A stretch of 64,000 nucleotides of DNA from Margaritispora aquatica (GCA_007644065.1 VJWN01000015.1:46658-110657); one strand, 5' to 3'. Shown: positions 9,826 through 23,139, counted from the first letter of the stretch. The notes: generated by a model from the sequence alone, not told the origin. A program made the numbers and translations.

Positions 9826-12543
9826 ATGACGCAGGAGTCTCCAGAATTTCACACAAAGACATTGTCACCAGTTTCTCCCATCCCAGTCCATCCACCCGAA
9901 TCCTACAATATTCCTGTTCTGCAGCGGCAGATCGACCCCAATTTCAACATGACGACAACTCATATTCCCCTTGACTCATCGAATCTAGGTGATATGGCTT
10001 CAGGGCTTGGTCCCAAATCTCCCTCTACATCCTCCCATTCAAGCTTCTCCGACGCATACGCCGAGCATCCTGAAGACATCAAAGCTCCAAATGTGGGCGC
10101 CAATGAACAAGGCTCGGAGGTCAGCGATGACTATGCCATGACCTTTGAATCCGACAATGAGGATCAAGACAAGCAGGAAGCATTGGTTGAACATCCTTCT
10201 GCATCTGATGTGCCAGAGACTAAATCTTTGCCCAATGTCACCGTCGCAGAAATTTCTTTAGCATCGTCTGCTTCCTCTGACAAGAACCCTGACGATTCCA
10301 GCCAAAATCCCCCACAGACTGAATCCCAAAGCCACACCAGCCCATCCCCCATCCACCCACCAAGCAGCACATCCACAGGAACTGACGCCATTGCGTCGGC
10401 CGTGTCCCAGACGACTGCTAAACCGAAGAGCCCTTCACCCAATACTTTTGACGATCCTTCTAGTGGTGGCATAGATATCCAACAATTGCTGGACAATATC
10501 ACTGCCAACGCTGAGAAGAATGCCCCACAACATGCGACCAGCCCAATCGTCTTGACCACTGTACCCAAGAGCAGTGGTCTTCCTACACATGCTAGCCTTC
10601 CACCGCGCCCAAATGTTCCTCAAGTGCGGCCCCACGAGGATATTCAGAAATATCATTCTGGCGCTCCAGGTGTCTCACCAGCATCTTCTGCCTTCAGAGC
10701 TGGGACTAGTGCTGGTAGCATTACTTCTTTGACTGCTCCTGGTGCTGCTCCTAGATTTTCCATTGATCCTCGTGGTGGGTTGCCTCCTCCACCCACTGGT
10801 TCTTTTCAGGTTTCTACCCTTTCAACAAGTAGTATCAGTCCTGCTTCATATGCTCAGTCCAATAGATTGCCTCCCCCAGGTACTCAAAAATCAATTGAGT
10901 CTTCAGAAGAAGCTGATGATCTAGATGCCAAATGGGGACCAGAGATCCAGAAGATCTATGACCAGTTTCTCGAAAGTGAACGGGGTTATGTCGTTGAAGG
11001 ACTTTGGGATAAATTTCCAAACGGATCGCGACTCTTCATTGGTATGTCTTCAAACTATCGATCAATAATACCGCTAACAAGTATGCAGGAAATTTACCAA
11101 GTGAGAAGGTTACGAAGCGAGATCTTTTCCATGTATTCCACCACTACGGAAAGATTGCACAAATCTCCATCAAACAAGCCTATGGATTTGTGCAATTCCA
11201 TGAAAGCTCTGCCTGTTATAATGCATTGAAGCGCGAGGAGGGTTCGGAGGTTCGAGGCCGCAAAATGCGTATGTCTACAGTTCTGCTTCGTTCATACCTT
11301 TACTGACAGTCTGGCAGATCTCGAAATATCTAAACCTCAGAAGAACACCAGAAGTTCACAAAATACACCGGCAGACTCTTCAGGAAGAGCAAGATCCCCT
11401 GGTCGACAACGTGGAGCAAGTTCTCGTGGAGGTGATAAATATGATGGCAGAGCTGCACCAAGAATGGGACAAGATGAATATGGACGACCTATTCGCATTC
11501 GTGACGACTACCGACCATTGAGACCACCAACTCCACCTAGAGGAAACTTTAGAGGCCGAGATGAGTATGTGCCTCGCAAGAGAGATTCCTATGATGGTCG
11601 GGATCATCACCGAAGTAGATCACGATCACCATATGGTAGCTTTGATGATTCATCAAGATATCGTGAACGGAGTCCAAGTCCACGAACTCGGGAAGCCATG
11701 GAGGATGCCAGCTTGCAGCTTGCCAGACGCGATCCTCGAGACGTTCCTGATGTCCAAATTATTGCCATGGAACCATTAGATCGGCAATTTCTAACCTGGG
11801 TTGAGAACGAGATGCGTGGACGTGTCAAGGTTGAAGTCATGCACTATAATCCTCGTCTACCAATCCAAGCCGTTATCCGGCGACAAATCTTAGAGGGTGT
11901 CCACGCTGTTGCGAAAGTTGACATGAGAGCACAAAATAGCTGCAAAATTTCTCTTCAAGTTTTTGATCGTCAAGGAGGGATCAACAATGTTCGCTTCGAC
12001 GAGTACCAGGATCTGGACCCGAAGATTGCAGCCGAACTTACTTTTCGAGCCAAAAACACACAACAACCACCTCAGTTGCCCAACCCACCCTACATCCCAT
12101 CTCAGTATCCTCCAACTCAAGCATACCAAACGCCAGCCCCTGCTCCAGTGGCTGACGCTCCTACAATCGCAAATATCATGGGTCAGCTCGATAATGCTAC
12201 TCTACAGAAGCTTTTAGGTACCCTTGGTGCAGGTCAACCTCAAGCACCTCAACAACAGAACATGCCAGCTGTGAATGCCAATGCTGGTATTGACCTTGCT
12301 AATTTCCTCGGGGGCTTTCAACAACAACAACAACAACAACAGCCACAAGTTCCCCAGCAGGCTTATCAACCAGCACCGATGCAAAATCCATATCCAGTGC
12401 AAAATCTGAATCTCAACCAAGGCTATGGAATTGCACCACCTCAGCAGCATCAACAACCACAGGCCGCAGCCAATCATCCTCAACAGCAGTCTGCTCAACA
12501 GGTTCAAAATATCATGGCTCAGCTGGCTCGGTACCGTCAATAA
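9826..12543 (+). CDS. NAB3-like nuclear RNA-binding protein (RRM, SR-like and Q-rich regions)
   Basis: Spliced as 9826..11041, 11089..11268, 11318..12543 (47- and 49-nt introns), 873 aa. Residues 1-360 are Ser/Pro/Asp-rich and disordered. The RRM starts about residue 402 with SRLFIGNLPSEKV (RNP2, split by intron 1) and has KQAYGFVQF as RNP1, the same pattern as yeast Nab3. An Arg/Ser-rich segment follows (SRSRSPYG, RERSPSPR). A conserved domain of about 120 residues beginning DVPDVQIIAMEPLD comes next, then a Gln/Pro-rich tail with a run of eight Q near 12319. In yeast, Nab3 works with Nrd1 and Sen1 to end transcription of short non-coding RNAs; in other fungi the partner set differs. The homology call is strong; the exact role is inferred. 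Confidence 0.85.
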
Positions 12544-13078
12544 CAGATTTAACTGAACTCGGGACAAAAAGACATGCATAATAAGTGGGGGCGGGAAATG
12601 GTGGACAATTATTTTAACCAGTGTGGTCATTGGTTTGCATTGCAGCGAGGATTTGGCGTTTATGGTTTATGGTAGTACAGTGCATGTACCGAGGTCACTA
12701 TCAGTTGATTGCATAGTCTTTTCTCAGCCTAACTTGAGTGTCTGTTTGCTTTTTCGTTTAGATCTTCTAGAGTTTGACTCAAACGCCGAGCAATATGTCT
12801 ACATACATAGAAGGGGATAGAAAAAGCGGTTTACATGTTTTGTACATATAATCTACAAAGCAGAATGCAAATATTGTGTTGTAACAATAATCAATGCATC
12901 GAAAGTGCTTGAGTTTACTTTTGAAAACCAGCGTGTTGATAATTTCTCCGCAAATTTTAGCCATGTCATGGGATACATTAAAATCATATCTTCACTTTTC
13001 CAGGTGATGGTGGCTGGACAGGCCATACATTCGGTCTGTGGAACTGTGAGCACATCACAGTATTTGGATATAGAGCAC
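12544..13078. other. Convergent intergenic region (NAB3-like / LETM1-like 3' ends)
   Basis: T-rich and AT-rich 3' flanks of two convergent genes. No gene or clear hairpin terminator seen; fungal polyadenylation signals are too loose to place. Confidence 0.4.
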
Positions 13079-14170
13079 TCACCTCGTCAGTAGCAAAGCC
13101 TCCACACTCGTTTTCTCCCTCGACTTCATCCACGCCGCCAGATGACTCCGTAACCGCTCCTCGCCATGATTCAAAACGTCCACTCCTCTCTCGACCAGCG
13201 CCATCCTCACTTCCTCGACGTCCATGCTGCTCAGTGGGGCACCGGACGCGTTTATGAGCGAATCATCCATGTCGAGATACTTGACTCTTTTCTCCACCTT
13301 CCTCCTCAGCAGGAAACTCGGCAAGCCAGGGTATTTTCCGCCCAGATAATCCCATATGCTAGATGAGAGACCCAATGACCAGGAGATGTGTATGAGTTGC
13401 TGGCGCGACAACCCCGCCGTCCCTGCCGTGGTAGGCGGCACATCCGTCAAGTTCCTAAACGAGATGCCCCTCCTCTTCTCCAACTTCCCGCGATCACTCG
13501 CAATCTGCTTTGGAATCCTACACGTCCAGGGTACCACCGAACTCAGCGCAATCACCACCAGCGGCGTGAACTCCCCACAGATGAGGAACACCAGTCCAAA
13601 CAGCGGCACCCGCCGCATGTCATGGCTGCTTCGATTCAGCAGCTGGAACTCCGCGCGCGTGATCGCTTTGGCTGCCACGGCGGCGGGCAGCGAGAAGCGG
13701 TACTTGTCGTCCACGAGCCGCTGGATCGGCTGCGCGGAGACGTAGTTCGTGTAGATGGATTTCACGCCGCTTTTGTAGAAGAGCGCGTATGCTTTTCCCA
13801 GTGTGAAGGCGTACTTGAAAAAGAAAGGCTGGTTTGGCTCGCGGATGGGGAGGTTGAGGGGTGCGGGGTGAGTGGTTGAGAGGGCGTTTAGGGAGGAGGG
13901 GGAGGATGTGCTCCCTTGGTTCGAGGAGAGAGATGTAGATTGTTTGGTCGTTGGAGGGGTTGGAGAGGGTTTGTTCGTCTTGCTTGTGCCATTGTAGGTT
14001 GGTGATGGGCGAGAGACATTCTTGGTCGATCTGCTAGATATTGTAGAGGAAGATGGAGCTGTGCTGCTTGCTAGACGAGTATATTGGAGCTTCAAGCATG
14101 TCTGGGACTGCCATTGAGAACGATGCTGAAGAGATGCGGATCGCAGACCGCGTAGGACGATTGTGCTCAT
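13079..14170 (-). CDS. LETM1-domain mitochondrial inner-membrane protein
   Basis: Single exon, 363 aa. The first ~35 residues are Arg/Ser/Gln-rich without acids, a likely mitochondrial targeting sequence, followed by a Ser/Thr/Pro linker to about residue 105. The core contains a membrane segment with the family signature PLFGLVFLICGEFTPLVVIA, then the basic turn RIPKQI. The C-terminal half (LSRQQLIHISWSLGL to the end) matches the LETM1 ribosome-binding-like domain, ending RSHLAAWMKS. LETM1/Mdm38/Ylh47 proteins support K+/H+ exchange and mitoribosome docking. It is shorter than Mdm38, so it is probably a LETM1-like paralogue. It is divergent with the ferric-reductase-like gene. Confidence 0.85.
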   Translation of the reverse strand: MSTIVLRGLRSASLQHRSQWQSQTCLKLQYTRLASSTAPSSSTISSRSTKNVSRPSPTYNGTSKTNKPSPTPPTTKQSTSLSSNQGSTSSPSSLNALSTTHPAPLNLPIREPNQPFFFKYAFTLGKAYALFYKSGVKSIYTNYVSAQPIQRLVDDKYRFSLPAAVAAKAITRAEFQLLNRSSHDMRRVPLFGLVFLICGEFTPLVVIALSSVVPWTCRIPKQIASDRGKLEKRRGISFRNLTDVPPTTAGTAGLSRQQLIHISWSLGLSSSIWDYLGGKYPGLPSFLLRRKVEKRVKYLDMDDSLINASGAPLSSMDVEEVRMALVERGVDVLNHGEERLRSHLAAWMKSREKTSVEALLLTR

Positions 14171-14762
14171 CTCATTTATATCGAAATATGTTGATGAGAT
14201 GCGTAGGAAATATTAAAGGAGCGAAATTAATAGGATTAGAATTGGAAGTGTAGATATATATCTTAGAAATATCCCTTCCAAGCTTCTTTGTCCTTTCACA
14301 TTTGATCGCTGACGTTTTGATATTTGACGATCCCCTACAGGCTACAGGGATTAACGCCCGCTACATTCGCCAAGGGGTTACGATCTGGGCTGCATTGGCT
14401 GAGACCTTCAGGGCATTCAAGGCCACTTGGAGGCCACTCGATTTGTAACACTTCTCGGCTCGGACTTTTATTATACAGTACTCCAGTCAGTGAGATGGTA
14501 GAGGACCGAGGACAGAGGACAGAACAACATTTCCGGGAATAATCTGAGCTGAATGTGATGTGTGAATGAGTTCTCGACACCTTAATAGATTCACATTGTC
14601 TTTTATCGATTTCCCCATGAAAGATTGGCTTTTCTTCATGATTGACGAGTGAACAGATACATCATTCATCAAAACCTACCTATACATCCGCACCACACTT
14701 ACAATCATACTCATACGCATACTCCTTACATCAACCTAAACAACCCTCCCCACCATCTCACA
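14171..14762. other. Divergent promoter region (LETM1-like / ferric reductase-like)
   Basis: About 590 bp, with a C/A-rich leader directly before 14763. No additional gene seen. Confidence 0.4.
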
Positions 14763-16839
14763 ATGGATTGGCCTTACCACTTCGTCAACACAACCCCCGA
14801 GGAGCGAGACACACGCCGCATTCTCCTCGATCGATATGGGATCTACGCACAACTTTCAGCATTCATCCCGGTTCTGATCTTCCAACTCTACCGCCTGACA
14901 CTCTGGGTACGGGCTTCACGCAGACGACAATATGAAGCGGTGCCCAGCTCGCCAGTATTGAAACACTCGCGACTTGAGAATGCGGGGAGTTGGAAAAGCA
15001 TGTGGAGAGGTCTTGTATGGTGGCTGGGAGAGAAGACGGATGGAGGATGGGGCATGAAGGGGCATTGGGTCGTTGCGGTCACTTGGGGTGCGTGGTTGGG
15101 GTTTTTGTGTGTGCATCGGACTGGTGATGGTGAGTTTTGTGGTTTTTTCTATGGTTTGGAGGGGAGTTGTCTTGAGATAAGATGAAAGTCTTGGCCGACT
15201 GTAATCTCAAGTGAGAATTCGAGTGAGAGTGAATGCAGATGTGATTGTCCATTTCTATATGGCTTCATGTCCTATGCCCTTCTCTATCTTCGGTGTATGT
15301 CTTCTGTATATGAAAGCCATCCTAGGAATAAAGATAGGACAGAAAGTACAATGCTTGCTCGAGCATTTCCAAATCCCATTACACTTCTTATATTTGTCTT
15401 GCTTTGTACATAAAAGCCACCAACTCTCAGACTAACACATATCAGATTACCTCCACGTAACAAAACGCTTCGGTGTAATTGCTACTTCCCAGCTACCACT
15501 CCACTACATGCTCTCCATGAAATCCCTCTACTCACCACTCGCCCTCGCTTTTCAAACGTCCCATGAGCACTTAAACCCATATCACCGAATCTCAGGACGA
15601 ATAATCTACACACTCCTCATCCTTCATGGAGCATTCTACATGAACTTCTTCGTCCTCTCCAACCTCTTATGGATTCGCCTGACCTCACTCATCGTCTGGA
15701 TTGGAATCATTGCTCTCCTTTCCATGACGATCTTACTCTCCACCTCACTGGAAAGAGTACGAAAGTGGAATTACCGCGTCTTCTTCATCCTCCACCTAAC
15801 AATCGGAGTTTCCATCCTCCCTCTCCTCTTCTTCCACGCCTCCCCATTGAGGATCTACGTCACAGAAGCACTCATCCTCTTCGTATTCGACATTATCTGC
15901 CGCAAACTCGACACGATTGTCTCTTTCAGCACTATCACTTCCATCCCCAACACCTCACTCGTCACCATAAGCATTCCCATTCCGTCTCACAAAATCCACA
16001 AATTCAAATACGCCCCAGGTCAACATATCTACCTGCAAATCCCACAACAAAGCGTGCCTACTTCTACACCAGCCCCAAAGCAATTATACGAGTTACTCTA
16101 CAACCCTTTCACCATCGCCTCTGTGACAGATACGCATATCTCTCTTGTGATCCGCGCCCTGAAGGGACCATCAACGAATGCGCTCAAAGAGCTAGCGAAG
16201 ATGAATAAAGCGAAACCACCGCTTAATATCGAAGGTCCGCTAGGAGCAAGCAGGCATTTTCCAAATTTCGCGGCGGACTATGATAGAATCTTGCTGGTAG
16301 CTGGAGGTGTGGGAGCGTCGTTTACAGTGCCGATTTGGAGAGATTTAAGGGAGCAGGTGGGAGGTGATGGGAAAGGTGGAAAGGTGAAGATGGTTTGGAG
16401 TGTTAGAGATGTGGTTGAGATGAGCTGGGCTTTTCCTACCGTTGTTTCCGCCTCTTCAGTAGCATCCACTTCCTCTTCATCAACATCTACCACAACCCCA
16501 ACCATTAGCGAGGACGAAAGTCTAGATCTTTACATAACCTCCACCCCCTCCCTCTCTCCCACCCATCCAGCTTCATGCCCCAGCACTCAAGATCAAGACA
16601 TCGAGCTGGACACGCTTCAGAAAAGCATCGCGTCACCAGAGATAAGCATAAAGCACGCCAAAGGCCGGCCGGACATAAGGAAAGTGGTCGATGATACCTT
16701 CAAGCTCGGAGCGGAAGAGAGGGTGGCGGTGCTGGTTTGTGGGCCGGAGGATATGGTGAGAGAGGTTAGGAGGTCGGTTAAGCGGTGGGTGGGACTGGGG
16801 AGAGAGGTGTGGTTTTGGGAGGAGGGGTTTGGGTGGTGA
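14763..16839 (+). CDS. Ferric reductase-like transmembrane flavocytochrome (FRE/NOX family)
   Basis: Spliced as 14763..15129 and 15446..16839, 586 aa. The 316-nt intron is long for this window but joins VHRTGD to DYLHVTKRFG in frame. Several hydrophobic helices carry the paired haem histidines (HRISGRIIYTLLILHG and RVFFILHLTIG with LFFHA). The C-terminal half has APGQHIYLQIP, then YNPFTIAS in place of the usual HPFT(I) FAD motif, the NAD(P)H glycine loop VAGGVGAS, and CGPEDM near the end. It would move electrons from NADPH through FAD and two haems across a membrane to ferric or cupric ions. The His-to-Asn change in HPF, and a low-complexity Ser/Thr insert (about 16440-16640) in the NADPH domain, are unusual. 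Confidence 0.85.
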
Positions 16840-17444
16840 GAGGGAGGTTGGGTGGATGAGATGAAGGAGAGGGGTTGAAGTGTAAATGTTGGAGCCGTAT
16901 GCTTTCACCAATGGAGCAGAAGTAGTGGACAATGAGTCCTCAATCCTATATAATTAGATCCTTCTACTCGAATGAACATCTATCCCTGATTGCATTTTAG
17001 CCAAAATTCCTTTACATACTATCAGGACATACAAATAGATGTCCAAGAGCCTTCTCCTCAGCCATAACTTTTATAGACTTCGCGTGTCTTGATAGAAAAA
17101 GCCCGTGCAACTCATGAGCGAAAGGTAATCTCATCATTGTAGTGAACTTATACTATACATTGAGGTCTTGCTCCTCATTGAAAGACTTGACTGCGCATTT
17201 GGGACTTCGTCTCGAGAAATTAGTCTCGTAGGCTTCATGGGATCACTTTTTATGTACAGATTTGAAGGATCCATTTGTACTGCTGCAGATTCAGTGCCTA
17301 ATCAAACAAGACTATTTCCTTAGCTAGGGGAGGTATCAGTTTAACCATAATCGCCCATCAACGCCAGAAAGCTCCAGCTATAACTTTCAACACAATCATC
17401 GCTATCGTAACACATCTATCATCACATATCATCCTAGCAAGACA
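16840..17444. other. Convergent intergenic region
   Basis: 3' flanks of the reductase and the VanZ-like gene. No gene seen. Confidence 0.4.
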
Positions 17445-18258
17445 TCAGTCCGTCCTCTTTTTAGACACTTCCCCCTCACCCTCGCCAGCACTACTCGCGC
17501 TAGGTGTCTTCAATCCAGCATCATTATCCGTATGCTCATCTCCATCCACATCCCAAGCATCTTCAATGTTCTCGTCCCAATTGTCCACTTCAGCTTCCAC
17601 ATCCACTCCTCTGGCAACCGGTGTAGCACTAACCACCCCATTTTCCTGCCCGCCCACCGCACCCAGCTCCAGATCAGGATCTAATCCATCTAGTCCCTCA
17701 TCCTCAGCACCAGCCACAAGACCATATCCCCTCCTCACCCGCTTCCTCTCCAACATGCGCGTATGATACCAGCTACATCCTGCCAACGCAAGAACACTGC
17801 CTAGCACATTGGCCACGATGTCAAAAACGTCAAAGATCCGCCCGTTTGGTATGAACGCCTGCAAGAACTCCGAGCCAATCCCAAGACCACATGTTATTGT
17901 AAGGAGAGTGAGGTTCAGCACACGCCGCCGGGAGGTGTCGAGGATCCAGTAGAAGGTGAGGGTGAGGAGGAAGAAGAAGATAAAATGCAGCGCCTTGTCG
18001 TTTATTGGGAGAGAGGGCGAGGTTGGTATCGAGGAAGAAGGAGGGGGTGTGCTTGGATCGTCGGAGGGCGAGAAAGCATGGGACGTAAGGCCCAAGTAGG
18101 CTGCTACGAGGGAGAGCGTCGCAAATGCGCCTGTGCAATTATTAATTAGCTATTGGTCCTGAAACGAATGCTGAGTACTGAGCACCGCATTGAAGCTCGA
18201 GCTCCAAGCTACCAGTTTTGGAGGAGTACAAACCTGCGAAAGGAAGCCGTATCCGCAT
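17445..18258 (-). CDS. VanZ-like domain membrane protein
   Basis: Spliced as complement(17445..18130, 18234..18258), 236 aa. A 25-nt first exon encodes MRIRLPFA and joins GAFATLSLVAAYLGL in frame, adding the first membrane helix. The next helices include NDKALHFIFFFLLTLTFYW, LLTITCGLGIGSEFLQAFIP and FDVFDIVANVLGSVLALAG. The pattern K-x-x-H-x(n)-E-x-x-Q-x(n)-R-x-F-D-x-x-D is the VanZ-like family hallmark. The acidic C-terminal tail (from about residue 135) is disordered. VanZ-like proteins in fungi have no firmly assigned function; no link to antibiotic resistance should be assumed. Confidence 0.8.
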
Positions 18259-19648
18259 GTTTAGATTGTTCTATGAGAGCTGTGTTATGACATTGGCAGA
18301 TGAAGGGGCATTCCAGTATTTATTGTAGCCAGGGTTGGATGATCGAGTAGAGATGTGGCTTTCTGTCGAGGGGAATGGTAAGGTGTCTTGTTCTGTTGGT
18401 GCCTTGGTATGTTGGATGTTGGCTGTTATATATGTAGGCAGAGTGAGGTAAGGTGTTGTACATCAGTTCATAACTACTCGTACAGCTGTGCCTCTTCTTA
18501 AATCTATAAGTCCATTGGCTGGGAATACCTAGGTAAGGTTGGTACTAGCAGGTTGGGGTCAGTCATCACAGCCAAGGTGGTGGTCACATGATACTTACTT
18601 GAGAAATGATGGAAATAGAGGCTTCTCGAGCCACTTGCATGAAAGTGCAGGAAACTGACGATAGGTGGAGCTTCGATCCGCGAAGAATACGGCAACAGAA
18701 TTATTTTACTTCCTAGTCTTTTCTAGCTTTTTCTTGGCCGGAGAATAGACCCAGACAAGGGGTTAAGCTTATTTGACAAAGAATATGGGGGTATTACAAA
18801 GAGGATTTAGGAATGGGGAAAGACTGGGTCGGGAGAATACATCCTATAACTTTGAATGTGTCAATTATAACTATATTTTATTTATATTGTGATTTGGTTT
18901 TTATCATTAGTATACGCTTCCTCGTCTTACCTCCTAAGTGAGGTAGATATCCCACTACTATCCTCTCTGACCATTTTGGCATCATGTGACCATGAGATGG
19001 GATTTGAACCGAATGGATGGACATTGTTCGGTATATCTATCCAAACACATGTTCAACATTATGATAGATTGCCAGAAGATATACTGCCAGACTACCTTCA
19101 TATCCCTCATACAGAGAAACATATGAATTCAGTACCTTGAGATACCTCACTTGTTGATATAATCACGTGATATACATTCATGACTGAAGGGCATCGTCAG
19201 CCTTGGGTCAATTCGGCCAGCTGCATTAGGAAGAATATTAATAATTCTTAAATCACCTCCAATATGATAGATAGGATAATAGAAACAATTGTAGAATATA
19301 TCTTGAATACTCTCAAGATCAAAATAACCTCCAAATCCCCAATAATCCCCTCATAATTGTGATTTCTCCCTCACCTCAAATACTGATGTTCTCCTTCAAA
19401 GTCGCCGCTAGACCCTCACCCGCCAATTTCCAACGACACCCGACCATCGCTCCCAATACTGTCGATTTACGCCCATCGAGAAATTCATCAAAACCATCAA
19501 TTCCAACCAATATTCTCGCGGCGAATTGATCTCCAATGCCGGCCTTAACTTGCAAACCTATCTGAGCGAAATATAACGCCAAAATCATCGCGCTTCGTGG
19601 TTTGTCGCGAACGCTCGTTTTCCGCGCTGGTGCGCGTGGGGAGGGGAG
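18259..19648. other. Divergent intergenic region, 1.4 kb, no gene seen
   Basis: AT-rich in the middle (18840-19330). GAGGTA-type boxes occur several times near 18510-18960 in both orientations. A GGTTCAAATCCC string on the minus strand near 19010 does not form a tRNA. No gene supported. Confidence 0.4.
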
Positions 19649-22600
19649 ATGTCTTCGAGATCTGGACCATCAGGCCCAACAACATCCATCACCAACGGCG
19701 GATCGGGAATTTGGCACCCTCATGGCTCACACTTATCTGCCAAATCATATCGAATGCGAGATGGTACACCACGACGTTCAAACACTCCCAGTGTCCTCCT
19801 CGAAGATGCACATATGGCAGACCCGGCCAACGTAATAATTGAGGGAGACAATGAGGAGGATGAGCATCAAAGGCAGAGATTCAAGGATCTGTATCGCAAG
19901 TCTGAAGCTAGAATAGATGGACTGTTTGGAGGAAAGCGGCCTACCGAACCTGACTCTGTGGAAGAAAACGCGGTGCAGGAGGGTCAATTGGAGGATGAAC
20001 CTCCTACCTCGGAGGTTATCCAGGATATACCCAAGAAGTCGGCGCGCGCAATTGACGAGGACAATTATGATGACGAGGATGAGGATGAGGATGAAGATGA
20101 TGATATACCACTAAAACACAAGTCTGCCAATGCCTTGATGTCACCATCAAAATCTGGAAGCTCCCCTGTTTCTTCGGAAGTCAGTCCTACCAAGAGTGAT
20201 CCCGACAAAGATGATGCATCGCAGAAGCAACCCAAGTCCTCAGAAGATGCGCGAAAGCAATTGGAAGAGGCTAAGAAAGCTACGGAAGAAGCTGTCAAGC
20301 GTAGCTTCCATACAATGTTTTATACACTGGAGAATGATCGGATAGCTATGTTGGAGCAACAGAAGCTTGAGGAATCCGAAAAGCAGATTGATGCAGAGAT
20401 GGACCACCATGGATCTGCCAACCAAACGAATGCTCCAAATGGTGAACACACTGGATCACTGAGTAGTGCGAACCTCGGCGCGTCCAGCTTGACGCTCAAA
20501 CATCTTATTGCTCGAATAGATCTGAAGCGCGACCAAGTTAAGGCTTCGGACGCTGAACTTCGCCAGTTGATGAACGAAGTCCGGAAGAATAGGAGTAAAT
20601 GGGCAAGTGAGGAAAATGTCAACCAGGAAGAGCTCTACGAATCTGCCGACAAAGTCCTCAGCGAATTGAAGGCTATGACCGAATATTCAGCACCTTTTCT
20701 CACAAGAGTGAACAAACGGGATGCTCCTGATTATCCTCATAGTAAGTGATCCCCTTCCAAAATCAATACCAGGCTAACTCTGCAGTCATCAAACATCCCA
20801 TGGATCTTGGAACAATGACCAAAAAGCTAAAACAGCTCAATTACAAGTCGAAGAAAGAATTTGTGGATGACCTGGATTTAATATGGAGTAACTGTCTCAA
20901 ATACAATGCGGATATCACACACCCCCTTCGACGAAATGCGAATTCTATGCGGAAAGAGGCTGAGAAACTGGTTCCCCTAATTCCAGACCTCGTCGTTCGA
21001 CCTAGGGCAGAAGTTGAGGCGGAAGAACGTCGTAAACAAAATGGTGGAGATGAAGATGGTCAAGATGAATCCGATGATGAGCCAATCATGTCATCCAGGG
21101 GACGCAAAGCAGGAGTTAAAGGCTCCAAGGCCAGAAAATCCGGGCATACACGAGATAGTAGTACACCTGGAATTGACAAAAAACCAGCACTTCTTGTAAA
21201 TGGCCATCTTGGCAATCTTGCTCATGAAGGGTCAGATGCTGGTTTGGATGGCAGTCAGAATGGGTTCGCTACCCCCCCAATTGGATCTATCACTCCAGGG
21301 GGAATTAATGGGATCTTAGCACATGGGAGTCAAGGTGATGGAATGGATCTTGATGGACCATCGGGTTTATCGGTTGCTCTCGGAGCTGCTGCTGATGACC
21401 TTCGTGAGGATGAGGAATACAAGATCTGGAAACAGGTTACCAAGAAGGATCGAGCTTTGATGGCCAAGGAAAGAAATCGTCTTTTTCGTGGAGATAAACT
21501 CAATCCCGATGAGCCCGCTCTTTTGCGAACTAAAGCTGGGATGAGAAGATGGCTACGTCAACAGCAACAAGCACAGTTTGATGCACCTCGTCCACTAGCC
21601 AAGGATGCAACCCAAAGTGTTGAGACATTGGCAGAGGGCATGGAGGTTGAGGATGAGAAAGTCTTGCCCGATTATTACGACTCCTTATCAGCCATTCCTG
21701 ACATTCCAGCAAAGTTGCAATGGCTTGAAGACGCGGAGGGGAATCTCTTGGACCGGTCCGAAGAGTTTCTTCGCATGGTGCCAGCCGGACATTTCATGGC
21801 ACCCAAGAGTGTTTTGACTTCAAAGTTTGATGCAAACATGAAACAAATGCAAGAGACGAGAAAGCTGTGTTCCAAAATCGGTGTCATCAAGCAGATGCAA
21901 TTGCAAGCTCAAGTATGTTCATTCCATACCTTCTTAGTCCAAAACTGACGTTCATAGATGTACAACAATCAATTTCCCAAGTATGAACCAGAACCTTTCA
22001 TCGAAGCAGACATTGAACCTCATGTCACTTCGGATGATGGGCCAATCATGGCGAGTGTGGTATGCAAAGCAGCCATGCAGAGATCAGTGGCCAAAATTTG
22101 CTATCATGCTGGATTCGAAGAATTACAGCCCAGTGCACTTGATGTAATTACTGATATCGCAGGCGATTATTTCCGCAAACTCGTCCAGACTTTTAATGTC
22201 TACACTGAGGCGCCTCAGATTCCTGTTATGAGCACCGGCAAAGGCAAAGAAGTCGCTAGAAGATATCAGCCTAGATTCACCGATGAGGAGATTGTCCTTC
22301 ATACACTCAGCGAGAATGGCCTCGATGTCGAGAGTCTTGAGGGCTATGTCAAGGATGATGTCGAGCGTGTTGGTGGCAAACTTGGTGTTATGCATGAGCG
22401 TATTAAAGCACATCTTTCAGACTTGTTACGTCCTGCTCTCACTGACGGTACTGCTGATGGCTCTGGAGCTTTCAATGATGGCAGCGAACAGTTTGTTGGT
22501 GGTGATTTTGCAGAGGAATTGGGAGAAGACTTCTTTGGATTCAAAGCACTTGGTCTGGATAGCGAATTTGGATTGGCGAGTCTTTCAGTACCGCTCCATC

Positions 22601-23139
22601 TCTTGCATACACGACTTTACAAGGGTCCTCAGCAGACAGATCCTCAGAGTCAAGCTCTGGAAGTCTTCGCACCTCTACCTCCCTTGGAACCCGTCACGAA
22701 GGAGAATCTTCAAGATCAAATTGGCCTCATTCGTAACTTCTTCCTTGCAAAGCTACACGCCAACGATGATGAGCCTCTCATTGAAGATGAAGACCTCCCT
22801 CCAAAACAACGACCATCCAGACCTCGTCTTGGTCCAACGGGTAAGATCACGGCTCCTCGGAAGCGCCCACTCAAGGAAGCCAATGGAAATTCCAAGAAAA
22901 AGAAGAAGTTGGACAATGGTGTCGGACTTGATCCTACTACAGGTGTCAAGACTGGAATCAATGGCAGCCCAGAGAAACCAAATGTTGCAGCTATGGCGGC
23001 AAAGAAGCTGAAGCTACCTAATGGAGGGCCTGTCTCGATGGAGAGAGCCGAGAGCAGTCAGGGTAATGCAAGCCAGACAGAGAAGGACGACGTCAGTGCT
23101 ATTGGGATGATGAGTCCTGAAAGTATTGAGCGTGCCTAG
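19649..23139 (+). CDS. SPT7: SAGA complex subunit SPT7 (bromodomain plus histone-fold)
   Basis: Spliced as 19649..20741, 20786..21912, 21958..23139 (44- and 45-nt introns), 1133 aa. The N-terminal third is acidic and disordered, with a Glu/Asp run near 20080. The bromodomain (about residues 345-430) has [29 protein letters not shown], and [15 protein letters not shown], carrying the acetyl-lysine Asn; the intron splits it after the Pro-His pair. A bromodomain-associated histone fold follows (about 762-812: [20 protein letters not shown]). A basic tail (KKKKKLDNG) could be a nuclear signal. Spt7 scaffolds the SAGA histone acetyltransferase through its histone fold (pairing with Ada1 in yeast). 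The start is the first ATG in frame. Confidence 0.92.

Noticed and set aside
18985..19040. GGTTCAAATCCC on the minus strand, tRNA-like
   Set aside because: The flanking bases do not pair into a T-stem and no cloverleaf fits.
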